Assembly (NCBI RefSeq): GCF_009192995.1 | Contig: NZ_SDID01000005.1 | Location: forward strand, 102,471-166,470 | Source of the DNA: Sulfurimonas indica | Lineage (GTDB): Bacteria > Campylobacterota > Campylobacteria > Campylobacterales > Sulfurimonadaceae | Length of the DNA: 64,000 nucleotides | Direction: 5' to 3' | In this document: in pieces, positions 11,478 through 20,195 of the stretch | Numbering within the stretch: position 1 is the stretch's first letter | Layout of the letters: each line of letters starts with the position of its first letter | Made by a program: the position numbers and the translations under genes | Notes under the pieces: generated by a model | What the model was told of the DNA's origin: nothing | Database searches by the model: none | Seen by the model: the letters and a program-made list of their open reading frames with translations, nothing else

Positions 11478-11960
11478 TTAAAAATCTTTTTTTGCTTCAT
11501 TGTAAGCTGCATTAAAGTCCATAACAGTTCCACCGTTTTCTTTGGCAAACTTTGCGGCATCTTCGAGATTTTTAAATGCATATTTACTTATCATACTCAT
11601 AGTTCCTTTTTTCTTTGAACCTACAACATAGTATGCTTTTGTAGCATCGATGAACTTTAGAGATGTCACATCTACTACTTTGATATCTTTCGTATCTGCA
11701 TGGTTATGCTCTTTATCATCTACAAGGCAGTGCAGTGAACAGTACTGTTTCTCTTTACCATCAACATTTGCAGCATGGTTCGTTTTATAAAACATTGGAA
11801 GATTCATGCCACAAACAGGACAAGATTCCTTACCTTTTTGAACAATAGTTGCTTCTTGCGGTGAAACTGATTGAAAGAGCTCCATTATCTTATCTGCGTT
11901 GAGAATAACAAGTGAACTGGCAATAATCAGTCCTGCTAAAAGTATTTTGATTGCTTTCAT
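11478..11960 (-). CDS. NosL-like copper-binding protein
   Basis: This is a 160-residue exported protein with an N-terminal hydrophobic signal segment (IKILLAGLIIASSLVILNA). It has a CPVCGMNLPMF motif, a second cysteine pair in QYCSLHCLVDD, and histidines in between. The CxxCGM arrangement is that of NosL and relatives, periplasmic copper chaperones that serve nitrous oxide reductase or other copper enzymes. No nos genes are in the window, so it could be a stand-alone homologue for another copper protein. The signal ends in ADKIM rather than a lipobox cysteine, so it looks secreted or anchored by its signal. A weak AAGGAT ribosome site precedes ATG 11960. Confidence 0.83.
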   Translation of the reverse strand: MKAIKILLAGLIIASSLVILNADKIMELFQSVSPQEATIVQKGKESCPVCGMNLPMFYKTNHAANVDGKEKQYCSLHCLVDDKEHNHADTKDIKVVDVTSLKFIDATKAYYVVGSKKKGTMSMISKYAFKNLEDAAKFAKENGGTVMDFNAAYNEAKKDF

Positions 11961-12024
11961 TGAGATCCTTTAAAAAAGTACCTGTATTTTAGTAAATAAT
12001 TGTTACATTAGTGTTAAGGGAGGA

Positions 12025-13983
12025 TTATTCTTGCATAAAAGAGCTCGTATCTCTATAATAATCACGAATTTGTAGAAACTCATCAAGATGTTCAAAGAAA
12101 ATATCGACGAGTTGCGGGTCAAAATGTTTTCCTCTCTCTTCTTTTAAAAATTTAAAAATGCGTTTATCATCCCATGCTTTTTTATAACATCTATCAGAAC
12201 CAAGTGCATCAAAGACATCGGCAAGTGCAGTGATACGACCATAGATATGGATTTTTTCACCTTTTAAGCCTCTTGGATATCCACTGCCATCATATTTTTC
12301 ATGATGCTCATAAGCAATGATAGCAGCTGTTTTTAGAAGTGGTTTGTCTGAATCTCTAAAGAGCTCATAGCCAATGTTAGCATGTGTTTTCATCGTTCTC
12401 CACTCTTCTTGTGTCAGTTTTCCCGGCTTGTTCAAGATTGAGTCGGGGATACCGACTTTCCCAATATCATGCATAGGGGATGCTGTTTTTAGATAGGTGA
12501 TTTCTTGAATAGAGAGACCATAATAATGAGCGAGCAGTTCAGAATATTTTGCAACTCTTTTCACATGAAAACCTGTCTCTTGAGAGCGTGTTTCACCGAT
12601 CTCACCCATTCGATAGATCAGATCTTCTTGAGTATGTTCTAAATCTTCATGAAGTTTTACCACTTTGGTGATATCGTTACGAATGGCGATGAACTCCTCA
12701 ATCTCCCCATCATGGTTCAAGATAGGATTTATCGTTACCTCTACGATATAAGAACCTCCATCTTTTTTCTTATTTTTTACAATACCGTACCAGGGTTTTT
12801 TAGCCAGTATGGTTTCCCACATATTTTTAAATGCGGATTTTGGCATGTCAGGATGTCTTACTATGTTATGTGGCTTTCCTAAAAGCTCTTCTCTTGCATA
12901 TCCGGATATGGAACAAAACCTGTCATTGGCATAGATGATTTTTCCTGTGATATCTGTTTTTGATACGATGCCGCTTCTGTCAACTGCATTTTTATACTCA
13001 TTTAAAAGACGAATATTTTTAATGATCTCATTTTTTAGTTTTAAACTAATCCAAAAGGTGAAAAAGAGTATAAGTAAAAAGAGTAAAATATCGATATAAA
13101 GTTCTATCATAGTGTTGTTGATTTTATGTGTTATATATATGTCAATATTAGAGAGGTATTTTTTTTCAATTTGATAGAATTGATTGATAACATGTGTCGT
13201 TTTTTGAAACCATACTTCCGGATTTTCCAAACTCTTTTGAGGAGTATGTGAAAAGTATGCAGTTGTTACTGTTTCAATGTATTGATAATCACTGCTTGAT
13301 TTTACGTTGTCTAAAAGTTCTAAGAAATCTTTGGAGGCTACAGATTCATAACGATGCATGGATGTATCGTACATCCCTTTTGCATGAATTGCTCTGTGAA
13401 TGAGTTCTTTATCAATTTTGTTTTGGGTCAAAATACCATTAAAGGTACCTCGTATCTGTCCAAGAGCCTCTTTCATAAAAGAGAGGTTTGTGTAGCATTG
13501 GAGCTTGTTGTTTAAAAAGGTGTCATCAACATGAATGGCACTTTTAAGATAGATAAACTGTATATGCTTAATTCTTTTTGTAAAAAAATCAAATGCATTG
13601 CTTGTTGCAATCTCTTTAGTATCAATCTTTTTGCGTATTTGTGTCACAATTCTTTTTTTCGCAAGATAACTCTCTTTATCTTTGCCATAAATCTGCAAAG
13701 AATTTTCAAATGCTGTATCTACAGCTTTGCGTATTTGAAGAAGTTTTTGTTTGAACTTTTCACCATCGCTTCCAAGATAGCCACTGCTCAAACCTCTTTC
13801 TTGCTGCAGATGATTGATAAGTTTTGATATCTCTGTAATATGTGTGACATTCGCTTTTAAAGTATGCAGTTCTGTAAGCTTATTGTATGAGTTGATAATA
13901 AAAAATACAAAACCAATAGTAATAATAATGAGAGGAATAAAGGTCGAAAATTTTAATTTTTTGATAACACTTTGTGACTTTAT
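12025..13983 (-). CDS. Membrane NIT-PAS-HD-GYP receptor, apparent ATA start
   Basis: The domains in order are: a first membrane helix (STFIPLIIITIGFVFFII), a periplasmic NIT (nitrate-sensor type) domain with its hallmark HLQQERGLSSGYL, and a second helix (DILLFLLILFFTFWI). An Aer-like PAS domain (NIVRHPDMPKSAF) and a complete HD-GYP phosphodiesterase (HDIGKVGIP; HHEKYDGSGYP) follow. It should degrade c-di-GMP in answer to a small ligand. The first conventional start, TTG at 13791, lies in the middle of the NIT hallmark and would delete the first helix. The frame stays open upstream to 14038. AAAGGAG at 13989-13995 is followed five bases later by ATA (13981-13983), giving 652 residues. No ATG, GTG or TTG lies between. 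Confidence 0.8.
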   Translation of the reverse strand: MKSQSVIKKLKFSTFIPLIIITIGFVFFIINSYNKLTELHTLKANVTHITEISKLINHLQQERGLSSGYLGSDGEKFKQKLLQIRKAVDTAFENSLQIYGKDKESYLAKKRIVTQIRKKIDTKEIATSNAFDFFTKRIKHIQFIYLKSAIHVDDTFLNNKLQCYTNLSFMKEALGQIRGTFNGILTQNKIDKELIHRAIHAKGMYDTSMHRYESVASKDFLELLDNVKSSSDYQYIETVTTAYFSHTPQKSLENPEVWFQKTTHVINQFYQIEKKYLSNIDIYITHKINNTMIELYIDILLFLLILFFTFWISLKLKNEIIKNIRLLNEYKNAVDRSGIVSKTDITGKIIYANDRFCSISGYAREELLGKPHNIVRHPDMPKSAFKNMWETILAKKPWYGIVKNKKKDGGSYIVEVTINPILNHDGEIEEFIAIRNDITKVVKLHEDLEHTQEDLIYRMGEIGETRSQETGFHVKRVAKYSELLAHYYGLSIQEITYLKTASPMHDIGKVGIPDSILNKPGKLTQEEWRTMKTHANIGYELFRDSDKPLLKTAAIIAYEHHEKYDGSGYPRGLKGEKIHIYGRITALADVFDALGSDRCYKKAWDDKRIFKFLKEERGKHFDPQLVDIFFEHLDEFLQIRDYYRDTSSFMQE

Positions 13984-14125
13984 AAGATCTCCTTTGTATC
14001 TTTTTTGTAATAATACTTTATATATGTTACATTTATGTTAAAAAAAACTATATCTCTTTAGAGAAAATTCTCATTGAATAAAAATAAAAGCTATACTTTC
14101 ATAGAGTTTTGTTACAAAACTTCGA

Positions 14126-14131
14126 TATAAT
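14126..14131 (+). promoter_or_regulatory. Probable -10 box of nadE
   Basis: TATAAT lies 39 bases before the chosen nadE start, in the 186-base AT-rich gap after the divergent HD-GYP gene. The rest of that gap shows nothing else recognisable. Confidence 0.5.
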
Positions 14132-14169
14132 TTATTTTGTTAATAATTTTTAAAGGTTTTGTAGAAAAA

Positions 14170-14976
14170 ATGAGTAAATATTCTCAAATAACTGACTATC
14201 TTGTACGTTTTTTAGAAAATGAAGTAAAAAAAACAGGAATTCAAAAAGTTGTGGTCGGTTTAAGTGGCGGGCTCGATTCTGCAGTTGTTGCAGTTTTGGC
14301 ACAAAAAGCCTTTGGAGATGACTTACTGTGTGTGAAGATGCCATCACAATACTCTTCACAAAGTTCTTTGGATGATGCCGATGCTCTGTGTAATGACTTT
14401 GGTCTAAGAAATATTACCTGCTCTATCGCACCGATGCTAGAAGCCTATGAAGCGATGCATCCTGAGTTAGACAATCTTCGCAAAGGAAACTTTTCAGCAC
14501 GAATGCGGATGGCGACACTTTTTGATATCTCGGCACGTGAAAATGCACTTGTGCTGGGTACGAGTAACAAGAGTGAGCTGATGCTGGGGTATGGAACACT
14601 CTATGGTGATCTGGCATCGGCCGTCAATCCCATAGGAGATCTCTATAAGAGTGAAGTTTTTGAACTAGCAAGATATCTGGGAGTAACAGAGGCTATTATC
14701 AAAAAGGCACCGTCGGCAGATTTATGGAGTGGTCAGAGTGATGAAGCGGATTTGGGCTACACTTATGCTCAGCTTGACGGGGCAATGAAACTTTATGTAG
14801 ATGAGAGACTCTCACGTGAGGATGTCATTGCAAAAGGGGTTGATGCGAAGATGCTAGATATGATTATACAGAGAATCTTTCGTAACCATTTTAAGCGAAA
14901 GATGCCAGTGATTGCAAAGCTTACATCACGAACATTGGGACATGATTTTAATTATCCACGGGATATAACCCTATAA
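14170..14976 (+). CDS. nadE: NAD synthetase (ammonia-dependent type)
   Basis: Amidates nicotinic acid adenine dinucleotide to NAD in the cytoplasm. The ATP pyrophosphatase loop GLSGGLDSAVVA, GTSNKSELMLGYGT and PSADLWSGQSDE are family motifs. The 268-residue length shows there is no glutaminase domain, so ammonia is the nitrogen donor. The ATG at 14170 (MSKYSQ) is preferred; an in-frame TTG 33 bases upstream gives a leader not seen in the family. A short gap leads to the aminotransferase gene. Confidence 0.93.
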   Translation: MSKYSQITDYLVRFLENEVKKTGIQKVVVGLSGGLDSAVVAVLAQKAFGDDLLCVKMPSQYSSQSSLDDADALCNDFGLRNITCSIAPMLEAYEAMHPELDNLRKGNFSARMRMATLFDISARENALVLGTSNKSELMLGYGTLYGDLASAVNPIGDLYKSEVFELARYLGVTEAIIKKAPSADLWSGQSDEADLGYTYAQLDGAMKLYVDERLSREDVIAKGVDAKMLDMIIQRIFRNHFKRKMPVIAKLTSRTLGHDFNYPRDITL

Positions 14977-14989
14977 GAAAGGAAAAAGT

Positions 14990-16123
14990 ATGAAAAAAAC
15001 GATAACAATACCATTTAGCAGATATGAAAGCTCACGTGAGGCACATTCTAATGTGAGTGACGCACTCGATGGTGAAGATATCAAACAGGTAGAAGAGCTT
15101 GAAGCTGAATTTGCAGCTTATGTTGGAGCTTCATATGCACTGGCAACTTCACATGGAACAGCGGCACTGCATTTAGCGATGTTGGCACTTGATTTAAAGC
15201 GGGGTGACAAAGTGGTCTGTTCGGTAAATGCACATCCGAGTATTCCTGAAGTTGTACGCCATTTTGATGCAGAACCTGTGTTTATTGATATTGAAGAGGA
15301 TACATACAATATCAATCTTGACAAACTTGAAGCTTATCTCGATGCGAACAGCTCAAAAAAGCTCAAGGCTGTCATAGTAACACATCTTGGTGGTGTGACT
15401 GTGGACTTGGAACGTCTCTATGCTATGGGTAGAAGTTATGGTGTAAAAATTGTTGAAGATGCGAGTGATGCTCTTGGTGCAACCTATAAGGGTAAGAAGA
15501 TTGGCTCAACAGGAGCGGATATAGTATGCTTTAATTTCTCTCCGCATCTGAAGAAAAACATCTGTAATGGTGGTATGCTTGTAACAGATGATGATGAGAT
15601 TATTGAGCGTGCAAGACTGCTTGCAAATCATGCAATGGTACGTGATGAGGATGCACTCGAATATATCTATGATGTTGTAGATATTGGAAATGATTACCTT
15701 TTAAGTGAGCTCAATGCTGCTTATATTCGTGCACAGATTACAGAACAAGATGAAAACATCAAGCGCCAAAAAGAGATAGCAAAGATGTATTCAGAAAGTC
15801 TTGATGGTGTAGAGCATGTTACTGTTCCACAGATGATTAACGAAGAGAATCCTTTTTCTTTATATATCATCAAAATAGATAAAAACCGCGACTCTTTTGC
15901 AGTTGCTCTGCGTGAGGAGGGAATAGGTACAGGATTACATTATATTCCTCTGCATCTTTTAACATACTATAAATCAAAATATGCACTGCGTGTCAATGAT
16001 TTTCCAGTTGCGCTTCGTTCATTTCAGCAGGTACTCTCTTTACCAATCTATGCAAATATGAGTGATGAGGATGTGGAAAAAGTGATTTCTACTATTAAAA
16101 AGATAGCAAAAACAAGAGTATAG
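14990..16123 (+). CDS. DegT/DnrJ/EryC1/StrS-family aminotransferase
   Basis: The 377 residues belong to the PLP-dependent sugar aminotransferases that make amino sugars for lipopolysaccharide, glycans or antibiotics. Visible marks are ATSHGTAALHLAM (phosphate site), VEDASDALGA (the PLP aspartate) and SPHLKKNICNGGM, whose lysine should bind PLP. The Lys region is PHLKK where many relatives have HxxKN. A good AAGGAAAAAGT ribosome site precedes the ATG. It sits directly upstream of lpxK, which supports a role in envelope glycoconjugates. The sugar substrate cannot be deduced. Confidence 0.88.
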   Translation: MKKTITIPFSRYESSREAHSNVSDALDGEDIKQVEELEAEFAAYVGASYALATSHGTAALHLAMLALDLKRGDKVVCSVNAHPSIPEVVRHFDAEPVFIDIEEDTYNINLDKLEAYLDANSSKKLKAVIVTHLGGVTVDLERLYAMGRSYGVKIVEDASDALGATYKGKKIGSTGADIVCFNFSPHLKKNICNGGMLVTDDDEIIERARLLANHAMVRDEDALEYIYDVVDIGNDYLLSELNAAYIRAQITEQDENIKRQKEIAKMYSESLDGVEHVTVPQMINEENPFSLYIIKIDKNRDSFAVALREEGIGTGLHYIPLHLLTYYKSKYALRVNDFPVALRSFQQVLSLPIYANMSDEDVEKVISTIKKIAKTRV

Positions 16124-16130
16124 TATATCT

Positions 16131-17012
16131 TTGAAAAAAACAGTAGTTTTGTGGGTTGAGAAGTACTTCTACAACCCTTCGCTGCTGCAAAAATTTCTCT
16201 CATATTTCCTTCTGCCACTCTCATGGCTCTATTGCTTTATCATGTATTTGCGATATAAACTCAAAACGCCCCAAGATTTTGGTATTAAAATCATCAGTGT
16301 CGGTAACTTGACAGTCGGTGGCAGTGGAAAAACTCCTCTTGTAACTGCTTTGGCAAAGAAAGAGAAGGACCCTGCCATCATTTTACGCGGTTATGGAAGA
16401 GTATCGCGAGGTTTGGTCATTGTCAAAGATAAAACCGAGATACTGTGTGATGTTGCAACAAGTGGTGATGAAGCGATGATATATGCAAAAAAGCTGCCTC
16501 ACGCAACGGTCATTGTCAGTGAAGATAGAAAACCGGCCATCATAAAAGCAAAAGAGCTAGGTTGTGATATCGTTTTTCTTGATGATGCGTATTCAAAACA
16601 TGATATTAAAAAGAGAGATATTATCATTGATGTTGCTACAAAGAATGGTTTCTGCCTGCCAAGCGGACCGTATCGTGAGCGTTTATGGAGTTCTAAAGAG
16701 GTAAAGGTTCTGCGTGAGGATGTTGATTTCTCCCGTGAGGTTACTCTTGTTGATGCAACAGCAAAGATGTCACTTGTGACTGCCATAGCAAGACCACAAC
16801 GACTAGACAGATATCTGCCGGATAATATTGTGGCAAAACACTATTTCCCTGATCATTATAGTTTTTCAAAAGAGGAACTTAAGAAGATATTAGCCCAGGA
16901 TGGTGCAACGTCACTTCTTGTAACATATAAAGATTATGTAAAGATAGAGCATTTTGGCCTGAAACTTTCACTTCTTGATCTGGAAGTAAAAGTCAAAGCA
17001 GATATTATTTAG
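16131..17012 (+). CDS. lpxK: Tetraacyldisaccharide 4'-kinase LpxK
   Basis: Phosphorylates the 4' position of the lipid A precursor at the inner membrane. The N-terminal membrane helix (about residues 20-40) is followed by the P-loop SVGNLTVGGSGKTPLV and then by VFLDDAYSKHDIKK. The last replaces the usual LDDGxQH motif with LDDAYSKH, keeping both aspartates and the histidine. It has 293 residues, shorter than the E. coli enzyme, with C-terminal shortening typical of Campylobacterota. The start is a TTG at 16131, seven bases after the aminotransferase stop, with only a weak ribosome site. It ends overlapping the convergent HdeD-like gene by eight bases. Confidence 0.9.
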   Translation: MKKTVVLWVEKYFYNPSLLQKFLSYFLLPLSWLYCFIMYLRYKLKTPQDFGIKIISVGNLTVGGSGKTPLVTALAKKEKDPAIILRGYGRVSRGLVIVKDKTEILCDVATSGDEAMIYAKKLPHATVIVSEDRKPAIIKAKELGCDIVFLDDAYSKHDIKKRDIIIDVATKNGFCLPSGPYRERLWSSKEVKVLREDVDFSREVTLVDATAKMSLVTAIARPQRLDRYLPDNIVAKHYFPDHYSFSKEELKKILAQDGATSLLVTYKDYVKIEHFGLKLSLLDLEVKVKADII

Positions 17013-17553
17013 ACATTTTTTTAAAGATGGAACCTGTAATCAGGAGTGCGATACCATCAAAAAAGAGGCTAAATCCTACAAGTAATCCGATAAGATAGAG
17101 TGAGCTAAACGGCCAACCAACGATAAATAAAATACCAATGAGCATAGAGAATATTGCATTGATCATCCACCATATCCAGCCTTTTGCAGGACGCATAGAA
17201 AGTGCCAGAGAAAAACCTGCAAAGGAGTCCATAAAGAAGTATATTGCAAGAAGCAGTCCTACCGTCCCCACACCGCTCATTGGATAAAAGATTATAAAGA
17301 GTGAAATAGCAATGAGAATGAAGCTCTTCAACCATCCAAAAATATCACTTTTGTTACTAACGTAGGTAAAATAGCCTGCCATAAATCCTGCAAACATCAT
17401 CAACCATGCTACAAAAGTAACTGTTGCATAGGTCATAAAGACAGGTTCAACAATGCCCACAATTCCTAAAATAATAAAAATAATACCTGTAATCTTTGAG
17501 TATTTACTGAATTTTTCAAATAAATCTTCTTCTATGGGATATTTCCACATCAT
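17005..17553 (-). CDS. HdeD-like (DUF308) membrane protein
   Basis: A 182-residue protein of six closely spaced hydrophobic segments, with no long soluble part beyond about 20 N-terminal residues. The glycine-rich helices (LLVGFSLFFDGIALLITG, IFSMLIGILFIVGWPF) match the DUF308/HdeD family. In enteric bacteria HdeD is linked to acid resistance, but the molecular role is unknown. The ATG pair at the start (MMWKYP) is preceded by AAAGGAT. Stand-alone gene on the minus strand; its 3' end overlaps lpxK by eight bases. Confidence 0.82.
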   Translation of the reverse strand: MMWKYPIEEDLFEKFSKYSKITGIIFIILGIVGIVEPVFMTYATVTFVAWLMMFAGFMAGYFTYVSNKSDIFGWLKSFILIAISLFIIFYPMSGVGTVGLLLAIYFFMDSFAGFSLALSMRPAKGWIWWMINAIFSMLIGILFIVGWPFSSLYLIGLLVGFSLFFDGIALLITGSIFKKMSK

Positions 17554-17686
17554 AAATCCTTTTTTAATCTAACTTCCAAAAGTATAATACTATTAAGACA
17601 ATCACAATGTTATTTATGTAGCATTTATCAGTAAATAATATAAAATTAGATAAAATTCTCCATTATATTGCAAGAAGGATAAAGCA

Positions 17687-18538
17687 TTGCAAGCAAAAAT
17701 AGAGACTGTAAAAACACTCCTTGAGGCACTTCCGTTTATACGTGAATTTAGAAAAGAGATAGTAGTTATAAAATATGGTGGTTCAGCACAGACATCACCA
17801 CAACTAAAAGAGAAGTTTGCCGAAGACATTTTATTGATGCACCTTGTAGGTATTAAACCTGTTATCATTCACGGTGGTGGTAAAAAGATCACCGATATGT
17901 TAGAAGCTTTGAAAATCGATACGAAGTTTATCGATGGACAGCGTGTCACAACAAAAGAGACGATGCGAATTGTTGAGATGATACTCAGTGGTGAGATAAA
18001 CAAAGAGATCGTTTCCCTTCTCAATTCTCATGATGCAAAAGCGATAGGTATCAGTGGAAAAGATGCACACTTTATTACGGCTCAAGCAAAAGATTTTGAG
18101 AAGTGGGGGCTTACCGGTAATATAAACAAGGTAAAATCTGATGTAGTGCTAAACCTTGTAAAAGATGGCTTTATCCCTGTTATTGCACCAATTGCTGCGG
18201 GTGAGGAGATGGGACATCCCGGATTTAACATCAATGCAGATTTGTGTGCTTCTTATGTGGCAAAATCAATCGGAGCAAACAAGATTATCTTCTTAACAGA
18301 TACTCCGGGTGTGTTAGATAATGAAAAGAACCTACTCTCATCTTTAACAAAAGAAGAGGTTGAAAAGCTTAAAGACAATGGGACTATTCACGGCGGTATG
18401 GTACCAAAGGTAGATGCCTGTCTTGAGGCGATTGACGGGGGTGTTGCAAAGGCACACATCATTGACGGACGTGTAGAACATTCAATGTTACTTGAACTTT
18501 TTACATCAGAGGGTGTAGGAACCCAAATAGTTAAGTAA
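17687..18538 (+). CDS. argB: Acetylglutamate kinase ArgB
   Basis: Second step of arginine synthesis, phosphorylating N-acetylglutamate. Motifs of the amino acid kinase family are present: VIKYGGSAQ, the glycine-rich VIIHGGGKKI, GHPGFNINAD and the late HGGMVPKVDAC. It has 283 residues, as expected. The start is TTG at 17687 with AAGAAGGAT upstream. It lies apart from argH (27710), so arginine genes are scattered. The leader is AT-rich, with TATATT-like boxes but no clear promoter choice. Confidence 0.95.
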   Translation: MQAKIETVKTLLEALPFIREFRKEIVVIKYGGSAQTSPQLKEKFAEDILLMHLVGIKPVIIHGGGKKITDMLEALKIDTKFIDGQRVTTKETMRIVEMILSGEINKEIVSLLNSHDAKAIGISGKDAHFITAQAKDFEKWGLTGNINKVKSDVVLNLVKDGFIPVIAPIAAGEEMGHPGFNINADLCASYVAKSIGANKIIFLTDTPGVLDNEKNLLSSLTKEEVEKLKDNGTIHGGMVPKVDACLEAIDGGVAKAHIIDGRVEHSMLLELFTSEGVGTQIVK

Positions 18539-18542
18539 TTGT

Positions 18543-18551
18543 TGCTATAAT
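18543..18551 (+). promoter_or_regulatory. Extended -10 promoter of the DUF2018-hemA-ubiD run
   Basis: TGCTATAAT (TG-n-TATAAT) lies five bases after the argB stop and 34 bases before the next ATG. It probably drives the long gene run that continues to ubiD. Confidence 0.55.
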
Positions 18552-18584
18552 CGCAGCATAAATATTAAATTAAAGGATACGTAG

Positions 18585-18869
18585 ATGTACGAAGCACTAT
18601 TTGAAGATGAAGATGATATCTTTGGAGGTTCTCCAAAGTCAAAATTCATGGATGTTGTTTTTAATGCAAACAATGACATTGTAAGACAAGAACTTGCAAA
18701 CTTTATAGAAAAGGTAGCAACGATGGAGTTGATGCTAGAAGAGCATGTTGGTGAAGATATAGAGAGAGCTATACAACAGTACTATATCAAGCATCAAGAT
18801 GCGTGTGATACAAAAGCAAAAAGTTTGTATGTTGAACTTATGGGCGCAGTACTTTCACAAAGCGAATAG
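18585..18869 (+). CDS. DUF2018 (HP0242-like) small protein
   Basis: This is a 94-residue acidic, wholly helical-looking protein, MYEALFEDEDDIF at the start. It resembles DUF2018, a family confined to Campylobacterota, whose Helicobacter pylori member HP0242 folds as a knotted homodimer of unknown function. AAAGGATACGTAG precedes the ATG. It opens the run that leads into polyprenyl and haem synthesis genes, following an extended -10 promoter. Assignment is by pattern and context; no function is proposed. Confidence 0.78.
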   Translation: MYEALFEDEDDIFGGSPKSKFMDVVFNANNDIVRQELANFIEKVATMELMLEEHVGEDIERAIQQYYIKHQDACDTKAKSLYVELMGAVLSQSE

Positions 18870-18875
18870 TGTAAA

Positions 18876-19298
18876 GTGAGGTTGATTTTACAAGTTTTAG
18901 TGGCACTTTTTTTTCTCTTGAACAGTGTCATTTTTGCCAATGATTTTAGAGAAGATTTTAAAATTACTCTAAAAAAGGATGAGCAAAAGAAAATTCTTGT
19001 AAAATACGGAAACAAAGAGAAAATTTTTGCATTTAGATGGACACTTTATGTAAATGACGGACTTGTCGTACTGCATTCGTATGATAAATCCGTTGCTCAA
19101 AATGTGTTGTATCTAAATCATAAAAATCAATCGATTCGGATTGTTTTAAGAAATGATGGGAAGAGTTTTTACAACTCTCCCTATTTTCTTTTAAAGTTTA
19201 ATGAGTTTGATGCCAAGAAAAATGAAGCGAAATTTGAGCTTTATCTGTATGACAGTGCAATGCAGATTGAGTTGAAATTTTTAAAAAATAAAAATTAG
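18876..19298 (+). CDS. Hypothetical exported protein
   Basis: The 140 residues begin with a signal peptide (hydrophobic LILQVLVALFFLLNSVIFA, with a likely cut after FAN or FA). The mature part is rich in beta-type alternation and lysine, with no cysteine, so it is neither a lipoprotein nor a haem protein. The GTG at 18876 begins six bases after the DUF2018 stop; a TTG two codons later is also possible. I do not recognise the family. Position between DUF2018 and the polyprenyl synthase gene suggests co-transcription rather than function. Confidence 0.72.
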   Translation: MRLILQVLVALFFLLNSVIFANDFREDFKITLKKDEQKKILVKYGNKEKIFAFRWTLYVNDGLVVLHSYDKSVAQNVLYLNHKNQSIRIVLRNDGKSFYNSPYFLLKFNEFDAKKNEAKFELYLYDSAMQIELKFLKNKN

Positions 19299-19307
19299 AA
19301 GAGATAT

Positions 19308-20195
19308 ATGCAAAGAGTAGAAGCAGAATTAGCAAGATTGATTGAAGAGATAGATTATGATGAGGTAACGCGCCTTTTTAATAAACTCAGTGGCGGAAAA
19401 AGATTGCGTGCGAAACTAATACTAAAAATTGCAAAAGATGTAAAGGAAGCACCACTTTTAGCAGCTATCGTAGAGCTTATTCATGCTGCTTCACTCTTGC
19501 ATGATGATGTTATCGATGATGCAGATACACGTCGTGGTGTAGCTTCGGTAAATGCAACTGATGGCAGTAAAACGGCTGTAATGCTTGGTGATATTCTCTA
19601 TTCGAAAGCTTTTACAGAGCTTGTTAACTTTGACAAAGAGGTAGCTCGTACTATCGCAGCATCCGTTACAGCACTTTCTAAAGGTGAGATGATGGATGTG
19701 AAGATGGCAGAGGCATTTAACTCTGATGAAGCTGCATATCTGGATATGCTCTATCTTAAAACTGCTACACTTATTGAAGCTGCAGCCAAAGCCGCAGCAC
19801 TCCTTGCAGGAAAAGATGCTGAGTCTCACGCACTCTATGGAAGAAACTTAGGTCTTTCATTCCAGATCATCGATGATATTTTAGACATCACTTCGGATGA
19901 GGCCACACTTGGAAAACCTGCGATGAACGACTATGTTGAAGGTAAATGTACACTGCCGTATATCTATCTTTATGAAACACTTGAGGGTAATGAAAAAGAG
20001 CGTCTTAAAGCTGCTCATGCAAAGAAGCTTGATGCAGATGAAAATGCATGGATAAAATCTAAAATGGATGAACATAAAACGATTGAGAAGTCATTTGGAC
20101 TTGCAGTTGCACTCTCAAATGAAGCAAAAGAGGCTCTGCGTGAGGATGCAGAACTTGTCGGCATCTTAGATACCATGATACAAAGAAGTTACTAA
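19308..20195 (+). CDS. ispB: Polyprenyl diphosphate synthase (octaprenyl type)
   Basis: Builds the isoprenoid side chain, probably of menaquinone in this group, by adding isopentenyl units. Both aspartate-rich motifs are visible: the first in LLHDDVIDDADTRRG, the second in QIIDDILD. The N-terminal GGKRLRAKL substrate motif is also present. At 295 residues it is shorter than E. coli IspB. Chain length cannot be read with certainty, so the symbol is by analogy; a farnesyl or geranylgeranyl synthase is less likely given the linked ubiD and haem genes. TAATG overlap with hemA. Confidence 0.85.
   Translation: MQRVEAELARLIEEIDYDEVTRLFNKLSGGKRLRAKLILKIAKDVKEAPLLAAIVELIHAASLLHDDVIDDADTRRGVASVNATDGSKTAVMLGDILYSKAFTELVNFDKEVARTIAASVTALSKGEMMDVKMAEAFNSDEAAYLDMLYLKTATLIEAAAKAAALLAGKDAESHALYGRNLGLSFQIIDDILDITSDEATLGKPAMNDYVEGKCTLPYIYLYETLEGNEKERLKAAHAKKLDADENAWIKSKMDEHKTIEKSFGLAVALSNEAKEALREDAELVGILDTMIQRSY

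Noticed and set aside
13792..14037. tRNA or small RNA in the gap upstream of the TTG start of the HD-GYP gene
   Set aside because: The region is explained by the extended coding frame (membrane helix and NIT domain); no tRNA-like cloverleaf was seen.
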